Source of the DNA: Paenibacillus naphthalenovorans
GTDB lineage: Bacteria; Bacillota; Bacilli; Paenibacillales; NBRC-103111
Assembly (NCBI RefSeq): GCF_900099895.1
Contig: NZ_FNDY01000015.1
Location: 31,573 to 95,572 of the forward strand
Direction: 5' to 3'
Length of the DNA: 64,000 nucleotides
Position 1 is the first letter of the stretch. Every line of letters begins with the position of its first letter. Both the position numbers and the translations under genes were made by a program. Under the pieces are notes generated by a model. The model made no database searches, had not been told where the DNA came from, and saw only the letters and a program-made list of their open reading frames with translations. Positions 51,394 to 60,985 of this stretch are shown here, one piece after another.

Positions 51394-52196
51394 CGTGGGG
51401 GTCGGCCTGTGCGGCTGCTTTTCAATTTCTGACCCGTCTTCCCGTGCCGGTGAAGCTTGATTACAATGACGCTTTGTTTCGCCGAAGCGTCGTTTTTTAT
51501 CCTTTGGTCGGCTTGGTGCTCGGAGTTCTTCTGATGGGTGCGGGGAAGCTGCTGTATATGGCTTTGCCTCCGCTTCCCGCCGCCGCGCTGCTGCTTTCGG
51601 CCTGGGTGCTGCTGACCGGAGCGCTGCATCTGGACGGCCTGATGGATATGGCGGACGGCATATTGAGCCACCGTTCGCGCGAGCGGATGCTGGAGATCAT
51701 GAAGGACAGCCGGGTCGGCGCTATGGGCGTCGTAGTATGCGCGCTGGTGCTGCTTCTGAAATGGTCTTTGCTGCAGGAGCTTTTTCGTACCGGGACGCTG
51801 AGCTGGCTGCTGCTGCCGATGGTTTTGCTGTGGAGCCGGTGGTATATGGTGGTTGCGATTGCCGGCTGGCCCTATGCGAGGCAGGAAAAAGGCGGCGGTA
51901 TGGGGAGTTTTTACCGCGGCGTCGGATGGAAGCACATTGCGGCCCATAGTGCGCTGGCTGCACTATTATCCGCAGCTGTGTTCCTGACCGCACGGGCGCT
52001 GGGTCTGCACTTGGCAGGGGGGCTGTGGCCTATGCTGGCATTTGCGGGATTGACTCTTGGCGGCGGTTATCTGATGAGCGAGTACATTCATCGCAAGCTG
52101 GGCGGTTTGACCGGAGATACCTATGGGGCTATGAACGAGCTGCTGGAGGTGCTGCTGCTTCTTTTGCTTGTGTTGATGACGGGACAGGGGGAATGA
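51366..52196 (+). CDS. cobS: Cobalamin (5'-phosphate) synthase
   Basis: A 276-residue membrane enzyme that condenses GDP-cobinamide with alpha-ribazole or its phosphate. It has about seven hydrophobic helices and the motif AFQFLTRLPVPVK. The catalytic region DGLMDMADGILSHRSRERMLEIMKDSRVGAMG is complete. The GTG at 51366 is chosen because GGGGGGA lies 5 nt before it and because homologous proteins begin near FLTRLP; the frame is open further upstream within cbiB. It lies between cbiB and the CobD-CobQ fusion. Confidence 0.92.
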   Translation: MRAFLALWITWGSACAAAFQFLTRLPVPVKLDYNDALFRRSVVFYPLVGLVLGVLLMGAGKLLYMALPPLPAAALLLSAWVLLTGALHLDGLMDMADGILSHRSRERMLEIMKDSRVGAMGVVVCALVLLLKWSLLQELFRTGTLSWLLLPMVLLWSRWYMVVAIAGWPYARQEKGGGMGSFYRGVGWKHIAAHSALAALLSAAVFLTARALGLHLAGGLWPMLAFAGLTLGGGYLMSEYIHRKLGGLTGDTYGAMNELLEVLLLLLLVLMTGQGE

Positions 52197-52200
52197 ATGG

Positions 52201-54870
52201 ATGCTGGAGCGATACGGACACGGCGGTGATTTATGGACGGCGGCGGAAACCTTTGGGATGCCCAAGGATCAGTTTCTCGATTTCAGCTCGAACATGAATC
52301 CGCTTGGGCCTCCGGAAACGGTGGGATTCATCTTCAGCAGCAGGTGGAAGGAAGTCGTGAACTATCCCGATCCGGCTGTGAGAGAGCTGACGCGCAAGCT
52401 GGCGGCAAAGCATAAGGTGGACGAGGACTGCATTCTGGTGGGCAACGGGGCGGCGGAGCTGATCGATCTGGCCGTACGGGTGCTGCGTCCCGGCCTGACA
52501 GGGCTCGCGAGGCCGTCTTTTGGAGAATATGAAGAAGCTGTGGCAAAAATCGGCGGGCGGGTGTACGATATTCCGCTCTCCGAGGCATCGGGATATGAGC
52601 TTAAGCTTTCCGATGTAAAAGAGGCGGCAAGCCTGTGCGACTTGCTGTTTCTGGGGCATCCGAACAACCCTACGGGGCGGCTGCTGCCTGGGGAAATCGT
52701 GTCCTGGCTGGCGGCAGGCGGCATTCCGGCCATTATTGATGAAGCGTTTCTTGACTTTAGTCCCCGCGAGGAGGAGCTTACGCTGACGCGTACGGCAGCA
52801 GAGAGCTCCAGCCTGATGGTCATTCGTTCCATGACCAAATTTTATTCGATCCCCGGTATCCGGCTCGGCTATATTGTAGCGAATCCCGAACGGATTCGCC
52901 TGATGAAGCGGCTGCAGGTGCCGTGGAGCGTGAATGCTTTGGCGCAGTGGATCGGCAGCAGTGTGCTGGAGGAGCGGGAATACGCGGTGCGCACGCTGGA
53001 ATGGCTGAAGGAAGAGCGGGAGGTTCTTACCGGAAAACTCCGGAAACTGGGGCTCCGGGTGATTGACAGCGACGCCAATTTTATTCTCTTCTCGCTTCGG
53101 CCGCTTGGCCTTACGGTTCAGGCGCTTCAAGCCGAGATGGGACGAAGAGGGATTCTGGTGCGCGATGCGTCGCTTTTTGCCGGATTGGACGAAACCTGGT
53201 GCAGAGTAGCGGTCAAGCTGAGGGAACAAAACGAAAAGCTGTTGGCCGGTTTAACCGAAGCTTTGAGCGTTCTGCAGGGCTCGGCGGAGACCGAGGATGC
53301 TGTGCCTGCCGCGGTGGGAACTCCTGATCGCGGGCTTGCTCCTACACTCATGATCCAAGGTACGTCTTCGGATGCGGGCAAAAGCCTGCTGACGGCTGCG
53401 CTGTGCCGTATCCTGCTGCAGGATGGCTGGCGCGTCGCGCCGTTTAAATCGCAAAACATGTCGCTGAACTCCTACGTCACGCCGGATGGCAAAGAAATCG
53501 GCAGGGCGCAGGGGATGCAGGCCGATGCCTGCCGCATTCCCGCGACGACGGATATGAATCCGATCCTGTTGAAGCCGAAAAAGGACATGATCTCCCAAGT
53601 CGTCGTGCACGGCAAGCCTTTCCGCGATCTTGACGCCAGGACGTACCGGGAAAAATACCTGCCTGAGGCGGAAAGGGTTGTAAAGGAAGCGCTGACCCGG
53701 CTGCGCAGGGATTTCGACGTTGTCCTCATTGAGGGGGCGGGAAGCCCCGCCGAGATCAATCTGAAAAACCGCGATATCGTCAACATGCGGCTGGCGGGCT
53801 GGGCGGATGCGCCTGTGCTCCTGGTGGCGGATATCGACCGCGGAGGGGTATTCGCTTCGATTGTAGGCACGCTCGAGATCTTCACTCCGGAAGAAAGATC
53901 GCGTGTCAAAGGATTTATCATCAATAAATTCCGCGGGGATATTAGCCTGCTGAAGCCCGGACTGGATTGGCTTGAGCGACGGACGGGGAAGCCCGTGTTG
54001 GGCGTGATTCCTTATCTGCACCAGCTTGAACTTGAAGATGAAGATTCCGCATCATTGGACCGGAGGCTGGCGGAACGTCAGATCGGGGAGAAGCAGCCCG
54101 GCATGCTGGACATTGCGGTGCTTCGCCTGCCGCGCATATCCAATTTCACGGATGTAGATCCGCTGGAGTACGAGAGGGACGTTCGCTTGCGGTTCGTGGA
54201 GACGCCGGAACAGTTCGGCGAACCGGATGCGGTGATCGTGCCGGGAAGCAAAAACACGGTCGACGACCTTCTTTATTTGCGAAACGGGGGACTGGAACGG
54301 AAGCTGGTGGATTTTGCCGAGAACGGCGGGTGGATCGTCGGCATTTGCGCAGGCTATCAGATGCTCGGCTGCAGGCTGCTGGATCCGGAACTGGTGGAAT
54401 CGAATCAGCCGGAGCTGAGGGGACTGGGCCTGTTTCCGACGGAAACCGTCTTTGCCCGGGAGAAGAGAACGGTGCAAGCTCAAGGAACAACGGGTCTGTA
54501 CGCCCGGCAGGGACAGCGGTTTCCTATTACGGGTTACGAAATACATATGGGCCAAACTTCATTTCTTGAACCGGTCGAGCATCCTTTTTTGCTGCTGCCG
54601 GCCGCTGATGATACGGAGCCTGCCGCGGATGGGGTCGTGAACGGAGACGGCCGCCGATTCGGCACGTATGTGCACGGTATTTTGCATAATGACGATTTCC
54701 GCAGGGCCTGGTTAAACCGGATTCGTGAAAGTAAAGGGCTGGAGCCGGTGCCGGCGGAGCTTCGCTTTCAGGAGCGTCGTGAAGCCGCATTTGACAGGCT
54801 GGCAGCGCATGTAAGGCAGCACTTGGATATGGACCGGTTGTATGAGATGATAGATCGCAAGGAGGGATAG
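52201..54870 (+). CDS. cobD/cobQ: Fused threonine-phosphate decarboxylase and cobyric acid synthase
   Basis: A single 889-residue frame holds two enzymes. Residues 1 to about 358 are CobD, a PLP enzyme (FSSNMNPLGPP, HPNNPTGR, PLP Lys213 in SMTKFYSIPG) that makes (R)-1-amino-2-propanol phosphate. A 22-residue linker follows. Residues about 381-889 are CobQ/CbiP, which amidates the b, d, e and g groups: P-loop GTSSDAGKS (387-395), FKSQNMSLNSYVT, DIDRGGVFAS, and an amidotransferase domain with Cys716 (GICAGYQML) and His825 (YVHGILH). No stop, ribosome site or frameshift interrupts the join. Both products meet at CbiB, so fusion could help coordination. Confidence 0.93.
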   Translation: MLERYGHGGDLWTAAETFGMPKDQFLDFSSNMNPLGPPETVGFIFSSRWKEVVNYPDPAVRELTRKLAAKHKVDEDCILVGNGAAELIDLAVRVLRPGLTGLARPSFGEYEEAVAKIGGRVYDIPLSEASGYELKLSDVKEAASLCDLLFLGHPNNPTGRLLPGEIVSWLAAGGIPAIIDEAFLDFSPREEELTLTRTAAESSSLMVIRSMTKFYSIPGIRLGYIVANPERIRLMKRLQVPWSVNALAQWIGSSVLEEREYAVRTLEWLKEEREVLTGKLRKLGLRVIDSDANFILFSLRPLGLTVQALQAEMGRRGILVRDASLFAGLDETWCRVAVKLREQNEKLLAGLTEALSVLQGSAETEDAVPAAVGTPDRGLAPTLMIQGTSSDAGKSLLTAALCRILLQDGWRVAPFKSQNMSLNSYVTPDGKEIGRAQGMQADACRIPATTDMNPILLKPKKDMISQVVVHGKPFRDLDARTYREKYLPEAERVVKEALTRLRRDFDVVLIEGAGSPAEINLKNRDIVNMRLAGWADAPVLLVADIDRGGVFASIVGTLEIFTPEERSRVKGFIINKFRGDISLLKPGLDWLERRTGKPVLGVIPYLHQLELEDEDSASLDRRLAERQIGEKQPGMLDIAVLRLPRISNFTDVDPLEYERDVRLRFVETPEQFGEPDAVIVPGSKNTVDDLLYLRNGGLERKLVDFAENGGWIVGICAGYQMLGCRLLDPELVESNQPELRGLGLFPTETVFAREKRTVQAQGTTGLYARQGQRFPITGYEIHMGQTSFLEPVEHPFLLLPAADDTEPAADGVVNGDGRRFGTYVHGILHNDDFRRAWLNRIRESKGLEPVPAELRFQERREAAFDRLAAHVRQHLDMDRLYEMIDRKEG

Positions 54871-54873
54871 CGG

Positions 54874-55440
54874 ATGAGAATATATACGAGGACGGGCGAT
54901 GCGGGTCAAACTGGCGTGATCGGAGGACGCGTGGATAAAGATGACGCAAGGGTGGAGGCTTACGGTACGGTCGATGAGCTGAACTGCTTTGTCGGACAGG
55001 CGATGGGTTTCCTTGACCCGGAGCGGGATCAGGATTTGCTTGCCGATTTGCTTGAAATTCAGCATGAGCTGTTCGACTGCGGCTCGGATTTGGCTCTGCT
55101 CAAGCAGGAGCTGCGTCCTTATAAGGTGACGGCGGAGATGGTGGACCGTCTGGAGACATGGATCGACAAGTACGATGCGGAGGCCCCGGAGATTCAGCGG
55201 TTTATTCTGCCCGGGGGAAGCCGGGCTTCCTCCGCGCTGCATGTATGCCGGACCGTCTGCCGCAGGGCAGAGCGCCGGGTGGTGACGCTGGCCCGTACAC
55301 AGCCAATCAATGAAGAAGTGCGCCGCTATTTGAACCGATTGTCGGATTTGTTCTTTACCGTGGCCCGGGCGGCCAACAGCCGCGCAGGGATTCCCGATGT
55401 GGAATATGCGCGCAGCGCCAAGGTGTTCCGCCGAAAATGA
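54874..55440 (+). CDS. pduO: ATP:cob(I)alamin adenosyltransferase, PduO type
   Basis: A 188-residue enzyme that transfers the 5'-deoxyadenosyl group from ATP to cob(I)alamin. The ATP-binding N-terminus IYTRTGDAGQTGV and the VEAYGTVDELNCFVG helix are diagnostic, and the C-terminal half has FILPGGSRASSALHVCRTVCRRAER and the final NRLSDLFFTVARAAN. The ATG at 54874 lies 3 bp after cobD/cobQ and overlaps the rluA-type gene by 4 nt. It completes the coenzyme in the second riboswitch unit. Confidence 0.95.
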   Translation: MRIYTRTGDAGQTGVIGGRVDKDDARVEAYGTVDELNCFVGQAMGFLDPERDQDLLADLLEIQHELFDCGSDLALLKQELRPYKVTAEMVDRLETWIDKYDAEAPEIQRFILPGGSRASSALHVCRTVCRRAERRVVTLARTQPINEEVRRYLNRLSDLFFTVARAANSRAGIPDVEYARSAKVFRRK

Positions 55441-56369
55441 CAAGCTATTACAAACCTCTTCAGTACATCGTGCCGCCGGAGGATGACGGCATGTTGCTCC
55501 GGACGGTTTTGCAGCAAAGGATGGGGATTTCCCGCAAGCTGTTGTCCCGGCTGAAGATGACGGAGCAGGGCATTCTGCTCAACGGAGAGCGCAGGTATAT
55601 CGACGTCAAAGTACGGGCGGGCGACAGGGTGGAAGCCCGCATGGAAGTGGAAACGTCAGATGACATATTACCCCAACCGATCCCGCTCGACATACTTTAT
55701 GAGGACGAGGAGCTACTGGTGCTGAACAAAGAGGCCGGCCGAATCGTTCATCCGACGCACGGACATTACACGGAAACGCTGGCCAACGGCGTGGTTCACT
55801 ATTGGTTGGAAAAAGGGGAAAGGTTCCGTTTCCGTCCCGTTCACCGTCTCGACCAGGAAACGTCGGGGGTGCTGGCCGTTGCCAAAAACGCGTATGTACA
55901 CCAGCAAATTTCCGAACAAATGCAGACCACCGGGTTGAAAAAAGAGTATGTCGCCTTGGTGCATGGTGTGCTGGCGCTCGATGAAGGAACCGTCGATGCG
56001 CCGATCGATCGCGACCCGCTGTCGCCGCATCTTCGTATCGTCACCGACACCGGTTACCCGTCTGTAACGCACTATCGCGTAGAGCGCCGCTTCCGGAATG
56101 CGACGTGGGTTCGTCTATGGCTGGAGACAGGCCGTACCCATCAGATCCGCGTTCATATGAAGCATCTGGGACACCCGCTCTTTGGTGATAAGCTCTATGG
56201 GTTGGAAGAATCGGAGGAACCGTCAACGTCTGTCTTCATCGGCCGTCATGCGCTGCATGCCGCTGTGCTCGGGTTAACCCATCCGATATCCCGTAAATGG
56301 ATGGAATTTCACGCTCCGCTGCCGTCGGACATACAGCAGTGCCTGGATAGACTGGAATCAAACGAATAA
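55437..56369 (+). CDS. RluA family pseudouridine synthase
   Basis: A 310-residue RNA modification enzyme. An S4-like N-terminus (about 15-70, GMLLRTVLQQRMGISRKLL) precedes the RluA catalytic domain with HRLDQETSGVLAVAKN, whose Asp is the nucleophile, and the RTHQIRVHMKHLGHPLFGDKLYG signature. It isomerises specific uridines in rRNA or tRNA; the target cannot be read from sequence. The ATG overlaps the pduO stop, so it is the last gene of the B12 transcript although unrelated to B12. A terminator follows. Confidence 0.92.
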   Translation: MTSYYKPLQYIVPPEDDGMLLRTVLQQRMGISRKLLSRLKMTEQGILLNGERRYIDVKVRAGDRVEARMEVETSDDILPQPIPLDILYEDEELLVLNKEAGRIVHPTHGHYTETLANGVVHYWLEKGERFRFRPVHRLDQETSGVLAVAKNAYVHQQISEQMQTTGLKKEYVALVHGVLALDEGTVDAPIDRDPLSPHLRIVTDTGYPSVTHYRVERRFRNATWVRLWLETGRTHQIRVHMKHLGHPLFGDKLYGLEESEEPSTSVFIGRHALHAAVLGLTHPISRKWMEFHAPLPSDIQQCLDRLESNE

Positions 56370-56374
56370 AGCCC

Positions 56375-56412
56375 AAAACCGCCGTTCTTCGTAAAGAACC
56401 GGCGGTTTTTTG
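56375..56412. terminator. Bidirectional terminator
   Basis: A 15-bp stem around AAAACCGCCG/CGGCGGTTTT (56375-56389 and about 56394-56409) with T on both sides separates the second cobalamin operon from the converging DUF218 gene. Confidence 0.85.
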
Positions 56413-56425
56413 CGTACCGCAAAAG

Positions 56426-57172
56426 CTACTGCAGCATGCCCAAGTACTCTTTCACCACTAATTGCAATTGATTCATTGCGGCAGAGGACGGTACGAATAA
56501 CCGGCCCGATAACCCGCCGCCGGTATTGCCTGCCAGATAGTTAACCGGGTAAGGAATAACCTCCACCTGCTGCTCCTTAAAGTGTTTGATGGACCTTGAC
56601 ATGTGAAAAGCGGAGGTGATCAGTACAGGGCGGGTCAATCCCTGCCGTTCCAGAAGCTCTTTGGCGTTCCGGGCATTTTCCTGCGTCGTTCGGCTCCGAT
56701 CCTCCAGCAGGATGGCCTGTTCGGGCACGCCCAAGGCGATCAGCTTGCGCTTTGCCAGCTGACCTTCGTTAGGGGTATCGGCGAACACTTGGCCGCCGGA
56801 AATGAGAACCGGCAGCGGATGCCGGGCGTACAGCTCCGCAGCCGATACGACCCGATGCAGAGTGTAGCCGTTCAGATGTCCTGTACCGTCGATGTCCGGG
56901 GTTCCTGCGATGGCTCCTCCGGTGAGTACAACGTAGGCGTCCCCTTCTATGGATGCGGGCGGGGCATAGCGATCTTCCAGCGACCGAAGGGCCGCTTCGC
57001 CGGTCAGCGGGATCGATGACAAGTACAGCAGGAAAGCGAGGGCCAATGGAATAAGCCACGATCTGCGGCCGCAGCGATAATACAGCCATAATGCGGCAAG
57101 CCCTAATAAAAGCACAAAGATGCCGGGCGGAATGAGCAGGCTGTAAACCTGTTTGATAAAATAAATAATCAT
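56426..57172 (-). CDS. YdcF/DUF218 family membrane protein
   Basis: A 248-residue protein. Two membrane helices lie at the N-terminus (about 1-65), followed by the DUF218 domain with AYVVLTGGAIAGTPDI, HPLPVLISGGQVF, DRSRTTQENARNAKELL and PVLITSAFHMSRSIKHF. ElyC/SanA/YdcF relatives act in envelope carbohydrate metabolism, but the reaction is undefined. The ATG at 57172 is chosen because AAGGAGATACGAC precedes it; the longer frame to 57292 has no site. It is monocistronic on the minus strand. Confidence 0.85.
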   Translation of the reverse strand: MIIYFIKQVYSLLIPPGIFVLLLGLAALWLYYRCGRRSWLIPLALAFLLYLSSIPLTGEAALRSLEDRYAPPASIEGDAYVVLTGGAIAGTPDIDGTGHLNGYTLHRVVSAAELYARHPLPVLISGGQVFADTPNEGQLAKRKLIALGVPEQAILLEDRSRTTQENARNAKELLERQGLTRPVLITSAFHMSRSIKHFKEQQVEVIPYPVNYLAGNTGGGLSGRLFVPSSAAMNQLQLVVKEYLGMLQ

Positions 57173-57387
57173 GTCGTATCTCCTTTTGGAAATTCGTAAG
57201 AACGGCTGAATAACCGGGCAGGACGCAGATAATGAATCCGGGAAAGTTGCGGTATTCTTTTCCATTATCGGTATTGCGTCGTCTGATTTCAACTACGGGC
57301 TTGCCGCCGCTGATTTGCAGGCGGGCTGCCAACATCGGTATAATGTAAAGTAAAGAAAATCTATACCATGGGACGAGGATGGAGCAG

Positions 57388-57768
57388 ATGAGCAGCAAGC
57401 ACAAGTTAACCGTATATCAATATCCGCAATGCGGCACATGCCGCAACGCATTAAAGTGGCTGAAGGAGCAAGGATGGGATGTGGAAGCCGTTCACATCGT
57501 AGAGCGGCCTCCGACCGTATCGCAACTGCAGGAAATGATTCCTTTAAGCGGCCTGGAGATCAAGAAGTGGTTCAACGTATCGGGAGAAGTCTACAAGGAA
57601 ATGCAGCTGAAAGACAAGCTTCCCTCCATGAGCGACGAGGAGAAGATCGCGCTGCTGGCGTCCAACGGCAAGCTGATCAAGCGCCCGGTAGTGACCGACG
57701 GTTCCAAAGTAACGGTCGGGTTCAAACCGGAAATGTATGCCGAGGTGTGGGGCCGGGCGGAAGCATAA
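57388..57768 (+). CDS. Spx/MgsR/ArsC family protein
   Basis: About 126 residues with an N-terminal thioredoxin-fold and the redox motif CGTC (YQYPQCGTCRNALKWLKEQ), then IKKWFNVSGEVYKEM and KLIKRPVVTDG, which are shared by ArsC-like proteins and Spx. Because CxxC is present and the C-terminal GFKPEMYAEVW fits YusI/MgsR-like members, it may be either a transcription regulator or a thiol reductase. ATG 57388 is preferred; ATG 57379 abuts GAGG with no spacing. The M50 gene follows 18 bp later. Confidence 0.82.
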   Translation: MSSKHKLTVYQYPQCGTCRNALKWLKEQGWDVEAVHIVERPPTVSQLQEMIPLSGLEIKKWFNVSGEVYKEMQLKDKLPSMSDEEKIALLASNGKLIKRPVVTDGSKVTVGFKPEMYAEVWGRAEA

Positions 57769-57786
57769 AAGGAGGGTGATCGAGGA

Positions 57787-58863
57787 TTGCAGCCCAGTCG
57801 TAATAAAAACAAAGGTAATTGGCTGTGGTATATCGGGGCCGCGGCGGCGTTCCTTCTGACCAAAGGCAAAGGCCTGCTTACGCTGCTGAAATTCGGTAAA
57901 GCCGGCGGGGCGTTGGTTTCTATGTTCATCTCTGTTGGAGCCTATGCTTTGATCTACCCTTGGGGCTTTGCCATAGGCGTGGTGCTTTTGCTCCTTGTCC
58001 ACGAGTTGGGTCATGTATGGGCCGCCAAGCGCAAAGGCTTACCGGTGACGGCCCCCGTATTTATTCCTTTTCTCGGCGCATTGATCAATATGAAAAGACA
58101 CCCGAGAGATGCGGAGACGGAGGCTTATGTAGCGATTGGCGGTCCGGCGCTCGGGACGCTCGGGGCTGTTGCCGTGTTTGGAGCGGCTTATGCGCTGGAT
58201 CATCCGCTGCTCTATACTGTGGCCTACGTCGGGTTTTTCCTGAATCTGATCAACTTGCTGCCGATCCATCCGTTAGACGGAGGACGCATCGCCACGGCCG
58301 TTACCCGTTGGCTTTGGCTGGTCGGATTGATCGGCGGATTGGTCATTATCATCTATTTGCGTTCGATTTTATTTTTCATCATCTGGGCGATGTTCGCCTA
58401 CGACCTTTACAAAAAGTATGTCAAAAACCGCAACCGGGGCGAGGAGCGCATGGTGACCGCGAGCTTTTCCGTTCCGGCAGAGCCGTTAATTGCCCAGGGA
58501 TACATCATTCCCGGAACGGAGCACAAAAGGGAACTTCCTTTCATCACGTATTCCAGTCTGGAGGATGGGCAGCAGTACGTGAAGGTGCTTTGGGACAGCC
58601 TTGATTTTCAAGGCACGGTGCCGATGATGAGCCAAGGCATCATCCAGAGGGCGTACGTGACGCGGCTGGAGCATCTTCAGAAGGAAGACGGGCTGCATCT
58701 GATGATTCACTGCCGGATCGATTACACACATTATGAAAATGACAAATATTACGAAGTGCCCGCCGCTTCCCGTTGGAAATTCGGTATTGCATATGTGCTG
58801 CTTGCCGCGTTTCTGATCGCCATGATGTCGCTTGTGCATCGGGTTTCCGGCTTGACGGTTTAA
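57787..58863 (+). CDS. Site-2 protease family (M50) protein
   Basis: A 358-residue integral membrane protein. The zinc motif HELGH (VLLLLVHELGHVWAAKR, about residues 72-76) and the second site NLLPIHPLDGGR (about 157-168) place it among M50 intramembrane metalloproteases. Several helices fill residues 15-210, a soluble domain of about 110 residues follows, and a last helix lies near the C-terminus. The TTG start at 57787 follows AAGGAGG at 11 nt. No PDZ domain or sigma/anti-sigma gene is next to it, so the substrate is unknown. Confidence 0.85.
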   Translation: MQPSRNKNKGNWLWYIGAAAAFLLTKGKGLLTLLKFGKAGGALVSMFISVGAYALIYPWGFAIGVVLLLLVHELGHVWAAKRKGLPVTAPVFIPFLGALINMKRHPRDAETEAYVAIGGPALGTLGAVAVFGAAYALDHPLLYTVAYVGFFLNLINLLPIHPLDGGRIATAVTRWLWLVGLIGGLVIIIYLRSILFFIIWAMFAYDLYKKYVKNRNRGEERMVTASFSVPAEPLIAQGYIIPGTEHKRELPFITYSSLEDGQQYVKVLWDSLDFQGTVPMMSQGIIQRAYVTRLEHLQKEDGLHLMIHCRIDYTHYENDKYYEVPAASRWKFGIAYVLLAAFLIAMMSLVHRVSGLTV

Positions 58864-58928
58864 AGGTCATTTGCTTGATCGAGGCTAACATGTTAAGATC
58901 TATTCTTATACCAAAAGAGGTTTTCCGT

Positions 58929-60113
58929 ATGAAACGACTGGAATCGAAACGTTTGGCCGAACTGGGTTCGGCTATTTTTTCTGAAGTGGCACAGTGGAAA
59001 AAAGAGGTGGCAGCCCGCGGCGTCGATGTGATCGACTTGGGCATCGGAAGTCCGGATCGTCCTCCTTCGGCAAGGGTGATGCAGGCGCTTGCGGATGCTG
59101 TGGCAGACCCTAAGCTTTATGGGTACCCGACATCGGAAGGAAGCCCCGAGTTCAGGCGGAAGGTTGCGCAATGGTACAAACACCGCTTCAACGTGACGCT
59201 GGATCCGGAAAGCGAGATCGTCACCCTTATGGGCTCGCAGGACGGCCTCGCCCATCTTGCCATGGCGGTGACCGATCCGGGAGATACCGTGCTGGTTCCC
59301 GATCCGGGTTACCCCATTTATGGGGCGAGCCTGGTATTGGCCGGCGTACAGCCTTGCTTTATGCCGCTTCGTGAAAAGAACGGCTTCCTCCCCAAATTGG
59401 AGGATATCCCTGAGGAAACGGCAAAGAAGGCCAAATTTATGCTGCTGAATTACCCGAGCAATCCGTTGTCTGCCGTTGCAACGCTCCCGTTCTTTGAACG
59501 GCTGGTAGATTACGCCAAAAAGCACGATCTGCTGATTGTCCAGGATCTGGCTTATTCCGAGATGGCTTTTGACGGATTCAGACCGCCCAGCATTCTGGAA
59601 GTCGAGGGCGCGAAAGACGTGGCCGTGGAGTTCCATTCCCTATCCAAAAGCTTTAATATGGCCGGATGCCGCATTGCATTCATGGTCGGACAGTCCGATA
59701 CGGTTCGGGCGCTGCGCGTGCTGAAATCGAATATCGATTATGGCGTGTTTTTGGCGGTGCAGCAAGCGGGCATTGCCGCTTTGGAGGAGGACATGAGCCC
59801 GGATAGACGTTCGGTTGCGGAAATGTATGAGAAACGGAGAGACATCGTCATTGACGGTTTGCGCGAGGCAGGCTGGGATATTGCCAGACCGAAAGCGACC
59901 ATGTTCATTTGGGCACGGATTCCCGACGGATGGACTTCTCGACAAATTTCCCGGGAAATTCTGTATTCGGCCGGTGTTGCGGTCATTCCGGGCGATGCGT
60001 TCGGCAAAGAAGGAGAAGGTTATGTACGCATAGCCTTGGTTCAAGAAGAGGAGCGGCTGATCGAGGCTGTTCGCCGGATCGGACATTTTTTAAAAACAAG
60101 AGGTTTGACATAG
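58929..60113 (+). CDS. Class I/II aminotransferase, DapL/AlaC-like
   Basis: A 394-residue fold-type I PLP enzyme starting MKRLESKRLAELGSAIFSEV. DVIDLGIGSPDRPP, YPTSEGSPEFRRKVAQWY, GSQDGLAHLAMAV, NYPSNPLSAVA and the PLP Lys in SLSKSFNMAGCRI are visible. This pattern is shared by LL-diaminopimelate aminotransferases and AlaC-type alanine enzymes; I cannot separate them without alignment. AAAGAGG lies 7 nt before the ATG. It is followed by a strong terminator. Confidence 0.85.
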   Translation: MKRLESKRLAELGSAIFSEVAQWKKEVAARGVDVIDLGIGSPDRPPSARVMQALADAVADPKLYGYPTSEGSPEFRRKVAQWYKHRFNVTLDPESEIVTLMGSQDGLAHLAMAVTDPGDTVLVPDPGYPIYGASLVLAGVQPCFMPLREKNGFLPKLEDIPEETAKKAKFMLLNYPSNPLSAVATLPFFERLVDYAKKHDLLIVQDLAYSEMAFDGFRPPSILEVEGAKDVAVEFHSLSKSFNMAGCRIAFMVGQSDTVRALRVLKSNIDYGVFLAVQQAGIAALEEDMSPDRRSVAEMYEKRRDIVIDGLREAGWDIARPKATMFIWARIPDGWTSRQISREILYSAGVAVIPGDAFGKEGEGYVRIALVQEEERLIEAVRRIGHFLKTRGLT

Positions 60114-60119
60114 GCGATT

Positions 60120-60153
60120 CCTTGCCGGTTCGTTCCGGCAAGGGATTTTTTTC
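60120..60153 (+). terminator. Terminator after the aminotransferase gene
   Basis: CCTTGCCGG/CCGGCAAGG (60120-60128 and 60135-60143) followed by GATTTTTTT. Confidence 0.8.
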
Positions 60154-60167
60154 TTAACGGTATGGAA

Positions 60168-60985
60168 TCAATAGGTCGCGACTTGCCCTTTGCTGACGTT
60201 TTCCTTACTTTGTTTGTGCAGCGAAGCGTGCATCAAAAAGAACAATAGCGAAACGGCTGAAGTGAGGGTCCCGATCACAATCACCGGCAGGACGCCCCAA
60301 TGATCATACACATTGCCGCAGATGGTAGGTCCGGTCATTCTGCCCACATTGCCGAAACCGCCGGACAACCCCATATAGAAAGGCGCGGATTTGCCCGTGC
60401 GTTCGGAGGAAAAGGTCGGAATCGCAGGAAGCAGCAGCATTTCTCCGATCGTGCACACGATCATGCCGAAAACCAGAAACACGTAGGTCTCGTGAAAAAA
60501 TTAAAATGAAGCCCAGCCCCAACGTATAACAGACCGCACTGGCCACCATTTGGGCGACCAGCGACCTGGCCATCGTGGATTTGATCAGGGTGGTTACCGG
60601 CTGTCCGGCGAAAATGACAATTCCGTTTACGGTCCACAATAAACTGTACATGGCCAAGGGATATCCTTGCTCCGTTAAATAAGGCGCGATGACGTTGCTC
60701 CAGAACGTAAATGACATATAATAAAACAACGCGCCGAGTCCAAGAACAAATATATGTGGAAACGGGTCAAATCACGCAGCGGGCTTTCACTTTTGGCATG
60801 CGCCGCCGCAGCGTTTTCCGCAGGAATCTCATCCTGCGCGGAGAATGTCATGAAGAAGAACAGGAACACTGCAAAGCGAATGTCGACATTGACGTTACGG
60901 CATAAGTCAACGGAAACGAAATCGAGGCGATCAAACCTCCCAAGCACGCTCCGATCGCCAGCCCGGTATTGTTGCCGACATAGCG
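60168..60985 (-). pseudogene. Decayed MFS transporter
   Basis: Four overlapping minus-strand reading frames together spell a major facilitator protein. From the N-terminal side they are RYVGNNTGLAIGACLGG, a piece with SPLRDLTRFHIYLF, then YYMSFTFWSNVIAPYLTEQG to TLGLGFILI, and finally VFGMIVCTIGEMLLLPA to GNVYDHWGVLPVIVIG. At least three frameshifts break it, and the first 100 or so residues are missing. Its 5' side abuts a solute-binding-protein remnant of opposite strand. It is non-functional as a carrier unless sequencing errors explain all the shifts, which is unlikely. Confidence 0.8.

Noticed and set aside
52231..53229. 332-residue minus-strand ORF over cobD/cobQ
   Set aside because: Shadow frame of the CobD domain without any domain similarity.
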